Source: an uncultured Ruminococcus sp. | GTDB taxonomy: Bacteria; Bacillota; Clostridia; Oscillospirales; Acutalibacteraceae | NCBI GenBank assembly: GCA_902767175.1 | Contig: CACXGH010000013.1 | Location: 1-6,612, forward strand | Direction: 5' to 3' | Length of the DNA: 6,612 nt | Shown: positions 5,470 to 6,612 of the stretch, in pieces | How positions within the stretch are numbered: position 1 is the stretch's first letter | How the letters are laid out: the number at the start of each line of letters is the position of its first letter | Made by a program: the position numbers and the translations under genes | Notes under the pieces: generated by a model | What the model was told of the DNA's origin: nothing | Database searches by the model: none | The model's input: the letters and a program-made list of their open reading frames with translations, nothing else

Positions 5470-6495
5470 TTATAATATCAGCATTGCATCGCCAAAGCTG
5501 AAAAATCTGTATTTTTCCTCTACTGCTGTTTTATAGGCATTCATAATATTATCAAAACCTGCAAACGCAGAAACAAGCATAATCAGCGTACTTTCGGGCA
5601 GATGGAAATTAGTAATAAGACCGTCAAGAACCTTGAACTCAAATCCGGGGTAGATAAATATATCAGTCCAGCCCTCACTTGCCTTTATACAGCCCTCTTT
5701 CTTTGCAACCGTCTCAAGTGTACGGCAGCTTGTCGTACCTACGGATATTACTCTGCCGCCGTTTTTCTTTGTTTCGTTTATCATGTCAGCGGTCTTTTCG
5801 GGAAGTTCATAATGTTCCGAATGCATTTTATGATTGGTAACATCATCTACCTTTACAGGGCGGAATGTACCGAGTCCGACATGAAGCGTTACAAAACCGA
5901 GCTTCACTCCCTTTTCCCGAGCCTTTTTCAGCAGCTCCGGTGTAAAATGAAGTCCTGCCGTGGGTGCGGCTGCTGAGCCTCTTTCACGGCTGTATACCGT
6001 CTGATATCTCTCCTTGTCGCCGAGCTTTTCATGAATATAAGGCGGCAGCGGCATCTGACCTATTTTATCAAGGTTTTCATAAAAACTGCCCTCGCATTCA
6101 AATTCAACTATCCTGTTGCCTTCCTCCGTTACTTCTGTAACGGTACAGCTCATAATGCCGTCACCAAAGACAAATTTTGAACCGGCTTTAGCCTTTCTTC
6201 CGGGCTTGGTAAGACACTCCCAGCTTTTTCCTCCAACGCATTTAAGGAGGAGAAACTCAACATTTGCGCCTGTTCCGTCTTTTACACCGAAAATTCTTGC
6301 AGGCAGCACCCTCGAATCGTTCAGTATAAGACAGTCGCCCTCTCTGAGATAGTCAAGAATATCATAAAAATGTCTGTGTGAAAGCTCCCCTGTTCTTTTG
6401 TCCATAACAAGCAGTCTTGAGCTGTCTCTCGGCTCAACCGGAGTCTGAGCTATCAGCTCCTCAGGCAAATCATAGTAAAAATCACTTGTTTTCAT
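5470..6495 (-). CDS. queA: S-adenosylmethionine:tRNA ribosyltransferase-isomerase
   Basis: This cytoplasmic enzyme makes epoxyqueuosine in tRNA by transferring and isomerising the ribosyl part of S-adenosylmethionine onto the 7-aminomethyl-7-deazaguanine at the wobble position of GUN-anticodon tRNAs. The 341-residue product has the standard family length and motifs throughout: N-terminal MKTSDFYYDLPEELIAQ with RDSSRLLV (23-30), LILNDSRVLPARI (56-68), LPPYI (150-154), GSAAAPTAGLHFT (173-185), LHVGLGTFRPV (204-214), HSEHYELP (225-232) and TNFHLPESTLIMLVSA (295-310). The frame stays open upstream to a TTG at 6558, but those 21 residues are not part of the family and run into the inverted-repeat element. 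The ATG at 6495 has AGAGGGAAAGG upstream and gives the canonical N terminus. I see no preQ1 riboswitch and no convincing promoter in the visible 117 bases before it, so it may be co-transcribed with a gene outside the window. It ends before its own terminator. Confidence 0.97.
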   Translation of the reverse strand: MKTSDFYYDLPEELIAQTPVEPRDSSRLLVMDKRTGELSHRHFYDILDYLREGDCLILNDSRVLPARIFGVKDGTGANVEFLLLKCVGGKSWECLTKPGRKAKAGSKFVFGDGIMSCTVTEVTEEGNRIVEFECEGSFYENLDKIGQMPLPPYIHEKLGDKERYQTVYSRERGSAAAPTAGLHFTPELLKKAREKGVKLGFVTLHVGLGTFRPVKVDDVTNHKMHSEHYELPEKTADMINETKKNGGRVISVGTTSCRTLETVAKKEGCIKASEGWTDIFIYPGFEFKVLDGLITNFHLPESTLIMLVSAFAGFDNIMNAYKTAVEEKYRFFSFGDAMLIL

Positions 6496-6540
6496 CTGTC
6501 TTAACCTTTCCCTCTGACCTATTGTTCCATAATTAAACAA

Positions 6541-6608
6541 GGAGCAAAGCTCCAACAAGCTCGCTTGATTGGAGCGAGCGACGCCGTCAACAGACGTCGG
6601 GGAGCTTT
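6541..6608. repeat. Nested inverted-repeat element upstream of queA, possible MITE/REP-like or structured leader
   Basis: An 8-bp outer stem (AAAGCTCC 6546-6553 with GGAGCTTT 6601-6608) encloses two perfect inner hairpins: GCTCGCT/AGCGAGC (6559-6565 with 6573-6579) and CGACG/CGTCG (6579-6583 with 6595-6599). A competing hairpin GGAGC-AAA-GCTCC sits at 6541-6553. The element is richer in G+C than the flanking DNA and occupies the region just before queA, at the window edge. It may be a palindromic repeat inserted between genes or the terminator/leader structure of an upstream transcript; the strand is undecided. Confidence 0.55.
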
Positions 6609-6612
6609 AGCT

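Noticed and set aside
6496..6558. 21-residue N-terminal extension of QueA from a TTG at 6558
   Set aside because: The QueA family begins at MKTSDFYYDLP, the ATG at 6495 has a ribosome binding site, and the extension runs into the inverted-repeat element.
6496..6612. preQ1 riboswitch upstream of queA
   Set aside because: I looked for the small preQ1 aptamer pattern and saw none; the visible structure is the nested inverted-repeat element instead.

Overview
This is an A+T-rich window in which every gene I can support lies on the minus strand. The gene content (DHHW-family protein, AlgI-type MBOAT, DUF4358 lipoprotein, SGNH lipoprotein, strong GGAGG-type ribosome binding sites) points to an anaerobic Clostridia/Firmicutes bacterium, probably Ruminococcus-like. 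That placement is inferred from protein style, not from a search.

Layout in transcription order, from high to low coordinates. At the right edge (6541-6608) is a compact element of nested inverted repeats. Next comes queA (6495-5470), the tRNA queuosine enzyme, which ends in a good intrinsic terminator (5386-5345). A clear sigma-A-type promoter (TTGACA, 17 bp, TAAAAT; 5252-5224) with palindromic half-sites next to it then starts a five-gene unit: an SGNH-hydrolase lipoprotein with a heptapeptide-repeat linker (5190-4276), a DUF4358 lipoprotein (4199-3669), an AlgI-like MBOAT O-acyltransferase (3638-2241), a membrane-anchored DHHW/AlgX-like protein (2226-1087) and an EamA-type DMT transporter (1068-172). 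The last three genes are 14-18 bases apart. The unit closes in a 16-bp hairpin that overlaps the transporter's stop codon. Beyond it, bases 1-126 hold a structured, non-coding-looking element cut by the window edge.

The best functional reading is a cell-surface acylation cassette. The MBOAT would take an acyl (probably acetyl) group from a cytoplasmic donor and load it outside the membrane onto the tyrosine of its own C-terminal hexapeptide FLYFKF. The DHHW protein would then transfer it to an envelope polymer. The SGNH lipoprotein may be a second transferase or an esterase for the same ester, and the DUF4358 lipoprotein is an accessory of unknown role. The polymer is not identified by this window, and the DMT transporter may or may not belong functionally.

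The plus strand carries no gene I can support. There is no stretch over 300 bases without a gene; the longest gap (5191-5469) holds the terminator, the operator-like repeats and the promoter.
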